A stretch of 46,032 bases of DNA from Lysinibacillus sp. FJAT-14745. Lineage in GTDB: Bacteria; Bacillota; Bacilli; Bacillales_A; Planococcaceae. Positions within the stretch are counted from its first letter, which is position 1; each line of letters opens with the position of its first letter. The DNA lies in assembly GCF_001275675.1 (NCBI RefSeq), contig NZ_LITM01000015.1:75721-121752 (forward strand), given 5' to 3'. Of the stretch, positions 1-7,788 are shown piece by piece. A program made the position numbers and the translations under genes. The notes beneath the pieces were generated by a model. That model made no database searches. It was not told the DNA's origin and saw nothing but the letters and a program-made list of their open reading frames with translations.

Positions 1-190
1 GCGACGGATAGACCCTCCGGAGCGACGGAAAGAACTTGAAGTGACGGAAAGAACCTCCGAAGCGACGGATGAAACCTCCGAAGTGACGGAAAGAACCACT
101 GAAACGACGGATCAAACCTCCGAAATGATGGATAGCGCCTCCAAAGTGGCAGAAAGCGCCTCTCCGAAATGAAGGATAGAACGCCCAAAG
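1..190. repeat. Degenerate 21-nt tandem array (intergenic)
   Basis: About nine units of 21 nt, each starting near GCGACGGA or GTGACGGA and ending near CCTCCGAA. Units begin at 1, 22, 41, 62, 83, 104, 125, 146 and 167; the second is 19 nt. The array probably continues past the left edge. One frame (from base 2) stays open as a Thr/Ser/Glu-rich 7-residue repeat to a stop near 170, but the 2-nt gap in unit two breaks it. No start or RBS is visible, so I read it as non-coding, though the C-terminus of a repetitive protein is not fully excluded. Confidence 0.75.
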
Positions 191-231
191 AAAATTAAAA
201 CGCCGTAGAACTAGATATCTACAGCGTTTTT
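190..231. terminator. Bidirectional terminator at the end of the TSUP gene
   Basis: An 11-bp stem with one mismatch (199-209 with 218-228) overlaps the stop codon of the minus-strand exporter gene. A T-run lies on the plus side (225-232) and a looser TTTTAATTTT on the minus side, so it can end transcription both ways. Confidence 0.75.
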
Positions 232-993
232 TATGTAATCATAAGCATTTTTAGTTAACAATGTAATCGTAGCGATAATAAATAATACGCGGACAAAGCC
301 ACTACCTTTTTTTATCGCAACACGCGAGCCTACCATTGCACCGGCAATTTGAGCTATACCCATCAGTAAACCATAGACATAATGAATCTGACCTAAGTAG
401 GCGAACATTAAAAGACCGGCAAAATTACTTGCTAAGTTTAAAAATTTGGCATTGCCTGCTGCCTTTAAGAAATCGAAGCCGACTAATAAAAAGCTAAATA
501 TTAAAAACGAGCCAGTTCCTGGACCAAGAAATCCATCATAAAAACCAATGCTAAATAACAACAGCATGAATAAAACTAAGTGTGTAAACTTTAAATTTTT
601 GACCGCAGCTACTGAACCCCAGTCTTTTTTAAAGATTGTATAGATTGCAACAGCAGCAAGCATTATGAGCATAAGTGGTTTTAGTAATTCAGGATTGATT
701 AAATGTACAGTCCAAGCTCCAAAAAGTGATCCTATAAAGGCTAGGGGAAAGTATTTGATAACTGAACGAATTTTTAGCTGACCGGAACGATAAAAAGAAA
801 TGGTAGATGTCAAAGAACCCATGGTACCGGCAAGTTTATTGGTCGCTACGGCTGCTGCTGGATTTAAACCAGCAAACATTAAAGCAGGTAAGGCAATTAA
901 GCCGCCACCACCGACAACTGCATCCACAAAGGCCGCTAAAAATCCAAAAGATATTAATAATATGACTACATTTAAATCTACTTCAAATAGCAT
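211..993 (-). CDS. TauE/SafE (TSUP) family sulfite/anion exporter-like membrane protein
   Basis: A 260-residue polytopic membrane protein with about eight hydrophobic segments. It carries the TSUP hallmark near residue 28 (VVGGGGLIALPAL) and the family's second-half glycine-rich GPGTGSFL segment. Family members move sulfite, sulfonates or other organic anions; the substrate cannot be read from sequence. The start at 993 is preceded by AGAGGTG. The gene diverges from a TrmB-type regulator at 1119, and the 125-bp gap holds a 30-bp palindrome, so that regulator may control it. Length is normal for the family. Confidence 0.85.
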   Translation of the reverse strand: MLFEVDLNVVILLISFGFLAAFVDAVVGGGGLIALPALMFAGLNPAAAVATNKLAGTMGSLTSTISFYRSGQLKIRSVIKYFPLAFIGSLFGAWTVHLINPELLKPLMLIMLAAVAIYTIFKKDWGSVAAVKNLKFTHLVLFMLLLFSIGFYDGFLGPGTGSFLIFSFLLVGFDFLKAAGNAKFLNLASNFAGLLMFAYLGQIHYVYGLLMGIAQIAGAMVGSRVAIKKGSGFVRVLFIIATITLLTKNAYDYIKNAVDI

Positions 994-1007
994 GTTTACA
1001 CCTCTTT

Positions 1008-1037
1008 ATATAGTTACTACTCAAATAGTAACTATAT
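1008..1037. promoter_or_regulatory. 30-bp inverted repeat between divergent TSUP and trmB genes (putative operator)
   Basis: Arms of 12 bp (ATATAGTTACTA and TAGTAACTATAT) match perfectly around a 6-nt spacer. The site sits 15 bp upstream of the exporter start and about 80 bp upstream of the regulator start. Its core TACT-N8-AGTA resembles sites described for archaeal TrmB proteins, but assigning it to this regulator is inference. Confidence 0.65.
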
Positions 1038-1118
1038 TTCGTGGAGCTGTAAAGACTAATTTTTTCATTGGCTTATGTTCATCACCTTAAACTATAATAA
1101 AGGAAATGGAGGGATCGA

Positions 1119-1901
1119 ATGGTTGAATTAATCGCCCAATTAAAAGAACTGGGATTCACAGAATATGAAGCAAAGGCTTATACTGCACTCGTACAAAATA
1201 GTCATGTTAGTGCCTATCAAGTAAGTAAAAACTCCGGTATCCCACGTGCAAGAATATATGACATACTCGATGTACTCGTAGAAAAAGGGTTAGTACTGAA
1301 AGAAGAAACTGCCGATCAAACGACTTACTCTTCCATTCCTGTCGCTGTGTTTTTACAACAAATTCATCATCGTTGGCAATCGAATTTCACGTCAATCAGT
1401 GATCAATTAGAAAAATTAGAGGTAAAAGAGCAGGAAGCGGAGCATAAGGTTGTCACGCTAAAAGGAAAAGAGGCAATCGTTAATTACTGTCAGTCATTAT
1501 TAAAAAAGGCGGAGAAAAAAGTACTATTATCAATGTGGGAAGATATGTATGAAGTATTGCGAGAAGATATACATGAGGTCGCGAAGCATATCCCTGTTCA
1601 TGGAATTACCTTGTATGTGGAGGACCATTTAGCTTCCATTGACCAGCACCGTATCACTCGCTATACGAGAAATGCGTCTACACCTCATTGGTTTATTTTA
1701 TCGATAGATGGCCAGCAGATGATTTATGGTCACTCACCGTCAAATCAGGAAACGGCTTTTATTACAAATGATCCTGTTCATATTTATTTATTGGAGGATT
1801 ATATATGGCATGACGTGCTTGTCAATCGACTATTAAAGCGCGATGATAAGGAGCTTGGAGAATGGATTACTAAAGAACGTAAAGCCTTTTTCTTAGAATG
1901 A
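1119..1901 (+). CDS. TrmB-family transcriptional regulator
   Basis: 260 residues. The N-terminal winged helix (residues about 5-75, starting ELGFTEYEAKAYTALV, then PRARIYDILDVLVEKGLV) is the TrmB DNA-binding domain. A short coiled segment (about 85-110) and a C-terminal effector domain (about 110-250) of the type that follows TrmB helices come next. TrmB proteins are usually sugar- or metabolite-responsive; the ligand here is unknown. The ATG has GGAGGG 7 nt upstream. It is divergent from the TSUP exporter and shares the palindrome at 1008-1037, suggesting control of the exporter and of itself. It ends at a bidirectional terminator shared with the convergent GIY-YIG gene. Confidence 0.85.
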   Translation: MVELIAQLKELGFTEYEAKAYTALVQNSHVSAYQVSKNSGIPRARIYDILDVLVEKGLVLKEETADQTTYSSIPVAVFLQQIHHRWQSNFTSISDQLEKLEVKEQEAEHKVVTLKGKEAIVNYCQSLLKKAEKKVLLSMWEDMYEVLREDIHEVAKHIPVHGITLYVEDHLASIDQHRITRYTRNASTPHWFILSIDGQQMIYGHSPSNQETAFITNDPVHIYLLEDYIWHDVLVNRLLKRDDKELGEWITKERKAFFLE

Positions 1902-1911
1902 AAGTATTGAA

Positions 1912-1959
1912 AAAGAATCTGCAAGCCATCATTACAGAAGGCGAGCAGATTCTTTTTTT
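1912..1959. terminator. Bidirectional intrinsic terminator
   Basis: Stem AAGAATCTGC with GCAGATTCTT and a T-run on both strands, placed between the convergent trmB-type and GIY-YIG genes. Confidence 0.85.
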
Positions 1960-1968
1960 CGTTACATA

Positions 1969-2349
1969 TTAATAAAATACTTTATCAACATTGTATTTAG
2001 CGCGGAATGAATTGATCGCGTATGTTTCATAAATTTCACGTTCCATTGGATCTTCCACTTCATACACTTCAATTTTGAAAATTTCATCACGATGATTTTT
2101 CATTGGTGACACATTGTCCTCGAAATGCTTTTTAATACGTTGACGAATTTTACGTGCTTTACCGACAAATAATAGTTCGTTCTCTTCATTGTAGAATAAG
2201 AAAATACCACCGTTTTCACGTGTAATTTTATGGAAATCAATAAAACCATGGTATGGTGTGATTGGTACATCACCTGGCTTTAAATCTTGTTCGCGTTGGC
2301 GAATTACTAAATCTGGTTTTGGAAATTCAATTTTAATCAAACTATTCAC
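1969..2349 (-). CDS. GIY-YIG nuclease-domain protein
   Basis: 126 residues. A compact GIY-YIG fold spans about residues 46-115. GGIFLFYNEENELLFVGKA holds the two degenerate signature strands (GIF...FVG), followed by the catalytic-type Arg/Lys helix (RKIRQRIKKHF), Glu in EREIYE and the terminal Asn in KYNVDK. It lacks the UvrC or endonuclease companion domains, so its substrate is unknown; stand-alone proteins of this size are common in Bacillaceae. The start is GTG, with GAGAGG just upstream (short 3-nt gap). No other in-frame start lies close by. Confidence 0.8.
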   Translation of the reverse strand: MNSLIKIEFPKPDLVIRQREQDLKPGDVPITPYHGFIDFHKITRENGGIFLFYNEENELLFVGKARKIRQRIKKHFEDNVSPMKNHRDEIFKIEVYEVEDPMEREIYETYAINSFRAKYNVDKVFY

Positions 2350-2489
2350 GTTCCTCTCTGTTACTAAAGGTATATGTTAACATAATTACAGCATGTTTAC
2401 CATAGAATAAACATAGTTCGCTTCAGAATTAGTGTTTAACAAATTGCATAATGACATGCATGATTAATAACGAAATATTCTATGTATTA

Positions 2490-2518
2490 TTGATATTCTT
2501 AATTGTTCATGTTACAAT
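2490..2518 (+). promoter_or_regulatory. SigA-type promoter of the metA leader
   Basis: TTGATA and TACAAT are separated by exactly 17 bp, and the -10 ends 17 bp before the first paired base of the S-box RNA. Confidence 0.7.
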
Positions 2519-2535
2519 TCTTTTTAATTAAATAA

Positions 2536-2645
2536 TCTTATCATGAGAAGTTGAGGGATTTGGCCCGATGACGCTTCAGCAACCTCTAACAAAAGTTAGA
2601 AAGGTGCTAATTCCAGCAAAGGATTTGTCCTTTGAGAGATAAGAG
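2536..2645 (+). ncRNA. SAM-I (S-box) riboswitch
   Basis: It shows the canonical S-box order: a 5' P1 strand CTTATC, then AGAAGTTGAGGGA, GGCCCGATGA, GCTTCAGCAACC and a closing GAGATAAG that re-pairs with P1. It precedes metA, a classic S-box target. High SAM should favour the following terminator and switch metA off. Confidence 0.95.
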
Positions 2646-2654
2646 TGAACGTGG

Positions 2655-2705
2655 AAAAATCCTTCTCATTCTATCTCAAATGGAATGAGGGGGATTTTTT
2701 AATTT
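2655..2705 (+). terminator. S-box expression-platform terminator
   Basis: A 16-bp stem (AAAATCCTTCTCATTC paired with GAATGAGGGGGATTTT, two G-U pairs) ends in a T-run. It lies between the aptamer and the metA start, so an open frame running through it from 2645 is an artefact. Confidence 0.9.
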
Positions 2706-2803
2706 CATCGTTTGACATAATCAACTTTGCGCAGGGCCCGTTCATTGTTATTCAAGCACTAAATGATTTTAACAGAGAGAAATTAAAGAGAGGGGAATGC
2801 AAG

Positions 2804-3739
2804 ATGCCAATTAATATTCCGAAAAACTTACCAGCTGGAGAACATTTACGTGAGGAAAAAATCTTCGTAATGGAAGAGGATAGGGCAAAAACTCAACAAA
2901 TCCGTCCGTTAAATATATTAATTTTTAATTTAATGCCGGAAAAAGAAAAAACAGAGCTACAATTACTACGTTTATTAGGTAATACACCGTTACAAGTGAA
3001 TATTACATTTTTAAATACAGCTACGCATGAATCGAAAAATGTTAGTAAATCACATTTACAGTTATTTTACACGACCTTCAATCAAATTCGTCATCGCCGC
3101 TATGATGGCATGATTATTACGGGTGCACCAGTAGAAAAAATGGCATTTGAAGAAGTGAACTACTGGCAAGAAATTTCAGAAATTATGGATTGGTCCAAAA
3201 CAAACGTAACATCGGTCTTACATATATGTTGGGGTGCACAGGCAGCATTATATCATCATTACGGTATCGGCAAAATTGAGCTTCCTGCTAAATGCTCAGG
3301 GGTATATTCTCATGTCATTACGGATTTAACCGTGGATTTAGTACGAGGCTTTAGTGATTCATTTACGGCACCACATTCACGTTATACATCTGTATCAATT
3401 GATGAAGTACTTAACCATCCTGATATACGATTACTATCTTATTCAGAAGATGCTGGTGTTTTCATTGTGCAATCTAAAGATAATAAAAACATTATGATTA
3501 CCGGTCACCTTGAATATGATGCGACTACTTTAGCAGATGAATATAGTCGTGATGTTGCAAAAGGATTAGATATTGATGTACCAGTTAATTACTTCCCAAA
3601 TGATAATCCAGCAAATGAACCTATTAATTCGTGGCGAGCCCATACACATTTATTATTCTCGAATTGGTTGAACTACTATGTTTACCAAGAAACACCATAC
3701 GAATGGGATTTCGTTGATGAGATTGAATACCATATTTAA
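2804..3739 (+). CDS. metA: Homoserine O-acetyltransferase (MetA/MetAA)
   Basis: Acylates homoserine at the start of methionine synthesis. The start chosen is ATG 2804 ([23 protein letters not shown]), giving 311 residues, the family length. The longer frame from GTG 2645 would translate the riboswitch terminator. With this start the catalytic Cys142 (HICWGAQ), His235 and Glu237 (GHLEYD) fall at the family positions. Residue 111 is Glu (TGAPVEK), which in characterised members marks acetyl-CoA rather than succinyl-CoA use, despite the historic name homoserine succinyltransferase. Transcription is controlled by the SAM riboswitch just upstream; the gene ends at a strong hairpin at 3770. Confidence 0.96.
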   Translation: MPINIPKNLPAGEHLREEKIFVMEEDRAKTQQIRPLNILIFNLMPEKEKTELQLLRLLGNTPLQVNITFLNTATHESKNVSKSHLQLFYTTFNQIRHRRYDGMIITGAPVEKMAFEEVNYWQEISEIMDWSKTNVTSVLHICWGAQAALYHHYGIGKIELPAKCSGVYSHVITDLTVDLVRGFSDSFTAPHSRYTSVSIDEVLNHPDIRLLSYSEDAGVFIVQSKDNKNIMITGHLEYDATTLADEYSRDVAKGLDIDVPVNYFPNDNPANEPINSWRAHTHLLFSNWLNYYVYQETPYEWDFVDEIEYHI

Positions 3740-3769
3740 TATTTAAAGTCGTTCAACAGATTGGAAAGA

Positions 3770-3810
3770 AAAAATGATGACCTTGATCATTTCAGGGTCA
3801 TCATTTTTTA
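3770..3810. terminator. Bidirectional terminator between metA and the ger operon
   Basis: Stem AAAATGATGACC with GGTCATCATTTT and T-runs on both strands. It serves metA (+) and the convergent germination operon (-). Confidence 0.9.
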
Positions 3811-3824
3811 ACCACATTATGCGG

Positions 3825-5732
3825 TTAATTTTCTGGGGAATTTTTATTTTTATCACTGTTTGGAATATTGCCGGTATCGCTATCATTCTGTGTAGCATTT
3901 TCACTCTTTATGGTATTTTCGTTATTACTACTGCTTGCATTCTGTGAAGTATTTTCGTTATTGCTGCTACTTGCACTTTGCGAAGCATTTTCGCTATCAC
4001 TGTTACTTGCATTCTGTGAAGCATTTTCGCTATTACTGTTGCTTGCATTTTGTGAAGCATTTTCGTTATTACTACCAGTTACACACTGTGTTGGATTTTC
4101 GTTATTGATGCTATTTGCACTTTGCGAAGCATTTTCATTATTGCTGCTACTTGCACTTTGCGAAGTATTTTCGTTATTACTACTGCTTGCATTCTGTGAA
4201 GTATTTTCGTTATTGCTGCTACTTGCACTTTGCGAAGCATTTTCGCTATTACTGTTGCTTGCACTTTGTGAAGTAATTTCGTTATTACTGTTGCTTGCAT
4301 TCTGTGAAGCATTTTGTTTATTGGTGCTACTTGCACTTTGCGAAGTATTTTCGTTATTACTACTAGTTACACACTGTGTGGTATTTTCGTTATTGTTGCT
4401 ACTTGCACTTTGCGAAGCATTTTCGTTATTGCTGCTACTTTCACTTTGTGAAGCATTTCCACCATTACTATTTTCATTCTGTGAAGCATTTTCGTTATTA
4501 CTACTAGTTACACACTGTGTGGTATTTTCGTTATTGTTGCTACTTGCACTTTGCGAAGCATTTTCGCTATTACTGTTACTTGCATTCTGTGAAGCATTTT
4601 CGTTATTACTACTACTTAGACACTGTGAAGCATTTTCTTGATTCCCATTGATTTTGCGAATCTTAGCGACGAGTAGTAAAACTAATGGTAATAAAATCGC
4701 GAAAATGAAGGAAAATATAGGCCATGTTTCTTTATTGTAAATATCTGAATGAATGATACTAGGATGAACAATTTGTGAAAGTCCAAGGATAATCATGCCG
4801 AATGGAAAAATGAGCGGTCGATGATTGTTAATGTTACATATTTGTGCGATGCCGATGACCCCAGCGTAAAAAAACATAAAAGTTTTAATATAAATTGATA
4901 TTATCCACATGGCTGCCATAATAACTTCAATACGCTGCAAAAAATTCCCGATTGAAATTCTTTGGGCTAATGAATAGCTAGGAAATGTTCTAGCAGCAGT
5001 ATTTGTTGGACTTAGGACAAGGATAGCAAGTGTGATGATAGCAATTAAGACAACCCCTCCAAGAATTGTTCCAATGTAAAAACCTTTTTGTGCTGATTCA
5101 TGGACGTTAACAGTAGAAGGAAAAATCATTAATAATATGACAAGTGGGAATGAAAAAATACTTATTAATCGAATAATACTAAAGAATAATGATTTTGCTG
5201 GTGTCTCCAATATTGGCTGTAGATTTTCCATATGGACGGACGGTGAAATACAAACTACAAAAAAAATAAAAATTAAAATAAACATTGGGAATAGTACTTC
5301 TGCAGAACGGGCAAAAACTTCAATTCCGAGAAATGCTGCATAAATAATAATAATACTGAACAGAAAAGCAAAGGCCATCGTAGGTGTTTCAGGCATAACT
5401 GATGTTTTCATAAAAATGCCAATGAAATATAATAATTCACCGGCAGAGAGAAAGGATAGAATAATAAAGCCAATCGAAGTTATTTTTCCGAAAAAGCGAC
5501 CTAATATCTTTTCATTAGCCTCTACAAATGTAAGGGTAGGTGTCCGTTTTCCTAGAGTAACGAAAAGCTTTATTATGAGTAAACTTAAAACGACACTAAT
5601 GATCGCTGCAATCCAGGCATCTTGTTTTGCTTCACTTGTTACACTAGCAGGGCTAATTAAAATGGCAGTCCCGATTGAAGAGAGAAGGGTAATGATCATA
5701 AATTGTCTTGAGCTAATTATTTCTTTTTCCAT
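3825..5732 (-). CDS. GerAB-type germination-receptor permease with 12-residue-repeat C-terminal tail (copy 1)
   Basis: 635 residues. Residues about 1-365 are a GerB/Spore_permease domain (APC-type, about ten membrane segments, starting MEKEIISSRQFMIITLL), the inner-membrane B subunit that contributes to nutrient sensing. A hydrophilic tail of about 270 residues follows: 20 near-perfect units of 12 residues, typically NASQSASSSNNE, then an end NDSDTGNIPNSDKNKNSPEN. Ordinary GerB proteins are about 365 residues and stop after the last helix. The tail is Asn/Ser/Gln-rich and almost free of hydrophobics; single Cys residues occur in units 1, 4, 8 and 16. It is a close paralogue of the gene at 5961-7511, which uses TTG where this one has ATG. 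It is last in the operon. Confidence 0.9.
   Translation of the reverse strand: MEKEIISSRQFMIITLLSSIGTAILISPASVTSEAKQDAWIAAIISVVLSLLIIKLFVTLGKRTPTLTFVEANEKILGRFFGKITSIGFIILSFLSAGELLYFIGIFMKTSVMPETPTMAFAFLFSIIIIYAAFLGIEVFARSAEVLFPMFILIFIFFVVCISPSVHMENLQPILETPAKSLFFSIIRLISIFSFPLVILLMIFPSTVNVHESAQKGFYIGTILGGVVLIAIITLAILVLSPTNTAARTFPSYSLAQRISIGNFLQRIEVIMAAMWIISIYIKTFMFFYAGVIGIAQICNINNHRPLIFPFGMIILGLSQIVHPSIIHSDIYNKETWPIFSFIFAILLPLVLLLVAKIRKINGNQENASQCLSSSNNENASQNASNSNSENASQSASSNNNENTTQCVTSSNNENASQNENSNGGNASQSESSSNNENASQSASSNNNENTTQCVTSSNNENTSQSASSTNKQNASQNASNSNNEITSQSASNSNSENASQSASSSNNENTSQNASSSNNENTSQSASSSNNENASQSANSINNENPTQCVTGSNNENASQNASNSNSENASQNASNSDSENASQSASSSNNENTSQNASSSNNENTIKSENATQNDSDTGNIPNSDKNKNSPEN
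3918..4634 (-). repeat. 36-nt coding tandem repeat, 20 units
   Basis: Exactly 239 codons: nineteen 12-codon units and one 11-codon unit encode N-[AT]-[ST]-Q-x-x-[ST]-x-x-x-x-[EQ]. The consensus is strongly kept at protein level, while third positions and several residues vary. Repeats run without spacers. A long hydrophobic frame on the opposite strand (3868-4641) is only a shadow of the periodicity. Confidence 0.95.
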
Positions 5733-5766
5733 ATGAACACTACCCCTTTTTCTTAAAAGTTCCTTA

Positions 5767-5928
5767 TTATTTTGTCAGGGAGACAATGAAATCTTTAATT
5801 GGTGAAAAAATAAAAGTAAGCAAGTCTAGTGGGCTTGGAATTTTATCGTAATAATGCAGCGCCGATCAATAAAAAAATCGAAAAAATAACAATCGTTTTC
5901 GTTTCTTTATTTTTAAAAATTTTGGAAT
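5767..5928 (-). pseudogene. Remnant of the small two-helix ger-operon protein (copy of 7552-7785)
   Basis: The stretch matches the 3' two-thirds of the intact 77-residue gene at 7552-7785 almost base for base (stop-proximal GTCAGGGAGAC, GGTGAAAAAATAAA, GCAGCGCCGAT, ATAACAATCGTTTTCG). It has an internal deletion of roughly 18 bases near 5842-5850 and lacks the 5' third. It sits in the same relative place, just upstream of a gerB copy, so it is the decayed partner of copy 1. Confidence 0.85.
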
Positions 5929-5952
5929 CATTCGTTTGATTCCTTTTTTTCG
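5929..5952 (-). pseudogene. 24-bp scar matching the 3' end of the germination A-subunit gene
   Basis: On the minus strand this reads CGAAAAAAAGGAATCAA followed by CGAATG, the same as the last codons of the A subunit (KKRNQSN; 9003-9030) with one base changed. It is joined directly to the small-protein remnant, where the intact operon has the whole C gene in between. A chance match of this length is possible but unlikely given the position. Confidence 0.6.
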
Positions 5953-5960
5953 CTTTGCTG

Positions 5961-7511
5961 TTAACTTTCTGGAGAATCTTTATTTTTATCACTGTTTGGA
6001 GTATTGCCAGTATCGCTATCATTCTGTGTAGTATTGCTTGAAGAGTTATCACTTTTGCTCGGTGAAGGATTTTCGCTATGGCTGCTACTATCCCTTTGAG
6101 TAGAATTAACGTCATTACTATTACTTTCATTTTGTGTAGTATTACCGCCAGCGTTGCTACTCTCATTTTGAGTACAATTAACGTCATTACTATTACTTTC
6201 ATTTTGTGTAGTATTACCACCAGCGCTGGTACTATTACTTTGAGTAGAATTATCGTTATTACTGTTACTTTCATTTTGTGTAGAATTACCGCCAGCGCTA
6301 CTACTATTACTCTGTGAAGAATTATCGTTATTATTGCTACCTACACCTTGGGTAGAATTACCGTTATTACTACCACTTTCATTCTGTGCGCTACAATTAC
6401 TTTTCGTATTAGTTCCTTGATTACCGTTAATTTTGCGAATCTTCGCGACGATTAATAAAATTAATGGTAATAAAATCATGAAAACGAAGGAAAATATAGG
6501 CCATGTGTCTCTATTGTAAATATCTGAATGAATAATATTAGGATGAACAATTTGTGAAAGTCCAAGGATAATCATTCCGAGTGGAAAAATGAGCGGTCGA
6601 TGATTTTTGATTTTAAATAGTTGTCCGATACCGATCACCGCAGCATAAAAGTACATAAAAGTTCTAATATAAATTGTTATAATCCACATGGTTGCCATAA
6701 TAACTTCAATACGCTGCAAAAAATTCCCGATTGAAATTCTTTGAGCTAATGAATAGCTTGGAAATGTCCTAGAAGCTGTATTTGCCGGACCTAGGACAAG
6801 GATACACAGTGTAATGATAGTAACTAAGACAAACCCTCCAAGAATTGTGCCAATGTAAAAACCTTTTTGTGCAGATTTTTGGACGTTAACTGCGGAAGGG
6901 AAAATCGTTAATAACATAGCAAGTGGGAATGAAAAAAGACTTATAAATCGAATCATACTAAAGAATATTGATTTTTTTGGCGTTTCCATTATTGGCTGTA
7001 AATTTTCCATATGGACGGACGGTGAAATACAAACTATAAAGAAAATAAAAATTAAAATAAATATAGGAAATAGTACTTCTGCAGAACGGGCAAAAACTTC
7101 AATTCCGAGAAATGCAGCATAAATAATGATAATACTGAACAGAAATGCAAAGGCCAAAGTAGGTGTTTCTGGCATAATTTCCGTTTTCATGAAAATACCA
7201 ATGAAATATAATAATTCACCGGCAGAAAGAAGGGCTATAATAATAAAGCCAATCGAAGTAAATTTTCCGAAAAAACGACCTAGTATCTTTTCATTAGCCT
7301 CTACAAATGTAAGGGTAGGTGTTCTATTTCCGAAAGCAATGAAAAGCTTTATTACGGGAAAACTTAAAACGACACCGATGATAGATGCAATCCATGCATC
7401 TTGCTTTGCTTCGATCGTTACACTAGCAGGGAGAATTAAAATGGCTGTCCCAATTGAAAAGAGAAGGGTAATGATCATAAATTGTCTTGAACTAATTATT
7501 TCTTTTTCCAA
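5961..7511 (-). CDS. GerAB-type germination-receptor permease with 12-residue-repeat tail (copy 2)
   Basis: 516 residues. The N-terminal 365 residues form the Spore_permease (GerB) domain and are nearly identical to copy 1, so both are inner-membrane receptor B subunits. The tail of about 150 residues has nine clear 12-residue units (DNA 6036-6359), with forms NSTQNESNSNND and NSTQSNSTSAGG alternating. It ends with the same NDSDTGNxPNSDKNK motif as copy 1. Tail unit sequence and number differ between copies, while length of unit and end motif are kept. The start is TTG (7511) with GGGG about 10 nt upstream. It is preceded by the small gene at 7552 and is probably the original B subunit of this operon. 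Confidence 0.9.
   Translation of the reverse strand: MEKEIISSRQFMIITLLFSIGTAILILPASVTIEAKQDAWIASIIGVVLSFPVIKLFIAFGNRTPTLTFVEANEKILGRFFGKFTSIGFIIIALLSAGELLYFIGIFMKTEIMPETPTLAFAFLFSIIIIYAAFLGIEVFARSAEVLFPIFILIFIFFIVCISPSVHMENLQPIMETPKKSIFFSMIRFISLFSFPLAMLLTIFPSAVNVQKSAQKGFYIGTILGGFVLVTIITLCILVLGPANTASRTFPSYSLAQRISIGNFLQRIEVIMATMWIITIYIRTFMYFYAAVIGIGQLFKIKNHRPLIFPLGMIILGLSQIVHPNIIHSDIYNRDTWPIFSFVFMILLPLILLIVAKIRKINGNQGTNTKSNCSAQNESGSNNGNSTQGVGSNNNDNSSQSNSSSAGGNSTQNESNSNNDNSTQSNSTSAGGNTTQNESNSNDVNCTQNESSNAGGNTTQNESNSNDVNSTQRDSSSHSENPSPSKSDNSSSNTTQNDSDTGNTPNSDKNKDSPES
6036..6359 (-). repeat. 36-nt coding tandem repeat, 9 units (higher-order pairs)
   Basis: Nine 12-codon units with consensus N-[ST]-[ST]-Q. 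Units end alternately in NND/NDV and AGG, so a 72-nt higher-order period is visible, as expected from unequal crossing-over of pairs. Confidence 0.9.
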
Positions 7512-7551
7512 TATGAACGCTACCCCTTTCTCTTAACATAAAGTTCCTTTA

Positions 7552-7785
7552 TTATTTTGTCAGGGAGACGATTAAATCTTTAATAGGTGAAAAAATAAAG
7601 GTAATCAAATCAAGTGGGCTTGGAATTTTGATCCTTAATGAGACCGCAATATTTAATGCAGCGCCGATTAATAAAAATATCGAAAAAATAACAATCGTTT
7701 TCGTTTCTTTATTTTTTTTTAATTTTGGAATGAAGGCAAAGGCAATAACAGCAGAAATTATTAGTATGAATATCGTCATAATCAT
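7552..7785 (-). CDS. Small two-helix membrane protein of the ger operon (D-subunit-like)
   Basis: 77 residues with two hydrophobic helices (about 1-20 and 30-52) separated by a short Lys-rich loop (KLKKNKETK), and an amphipathic end. The gene lies between the C lipoprotein gene (3-nt gap) and the B permease gene, with GGGAG before the ATG. Small two-helix proteins of about this size encoded beside germinant-receptor genes have been described in Bacillus species as D proteins that modulate receptor function. I assign it by size, topology and position, not by a sequence motif. A truncated second copy lies at 5767-5928. Confidence 0.75.
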   Translation of the reverse strand: MIMTIFILIISAVIAFAFIPKLKKNKETKTIVIFSIFLLIGAALNIAVSLRIKIPSPLDLITFIFSPIKDLIVSLTK

Positions 7786-7788
7786 GGC

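Noticed and set aside
3918..4634. 36-nt repeats resembling CRISPR repeats
   Set aside because: Units are contiguous with no spacers, encode a protein tail in frame, and no cas gene is nearby.
3868..4641. A 257-residue plus-strand frame made of LLLLALCEAFS-like repeats opposite the gerB tail
   Set aside because: It is the antisense shadow of the 36-nt coding repeat. It has no RBS, and the minus-strand frame continues a real permease.
5843..6274. A 143-residue minus-strand frame running from the gerB-2 tail into the scar
   Set aside because: Its first part is the out-of-frame repeat of gerB-2; only the end matches the decayed small gene. No RBS.
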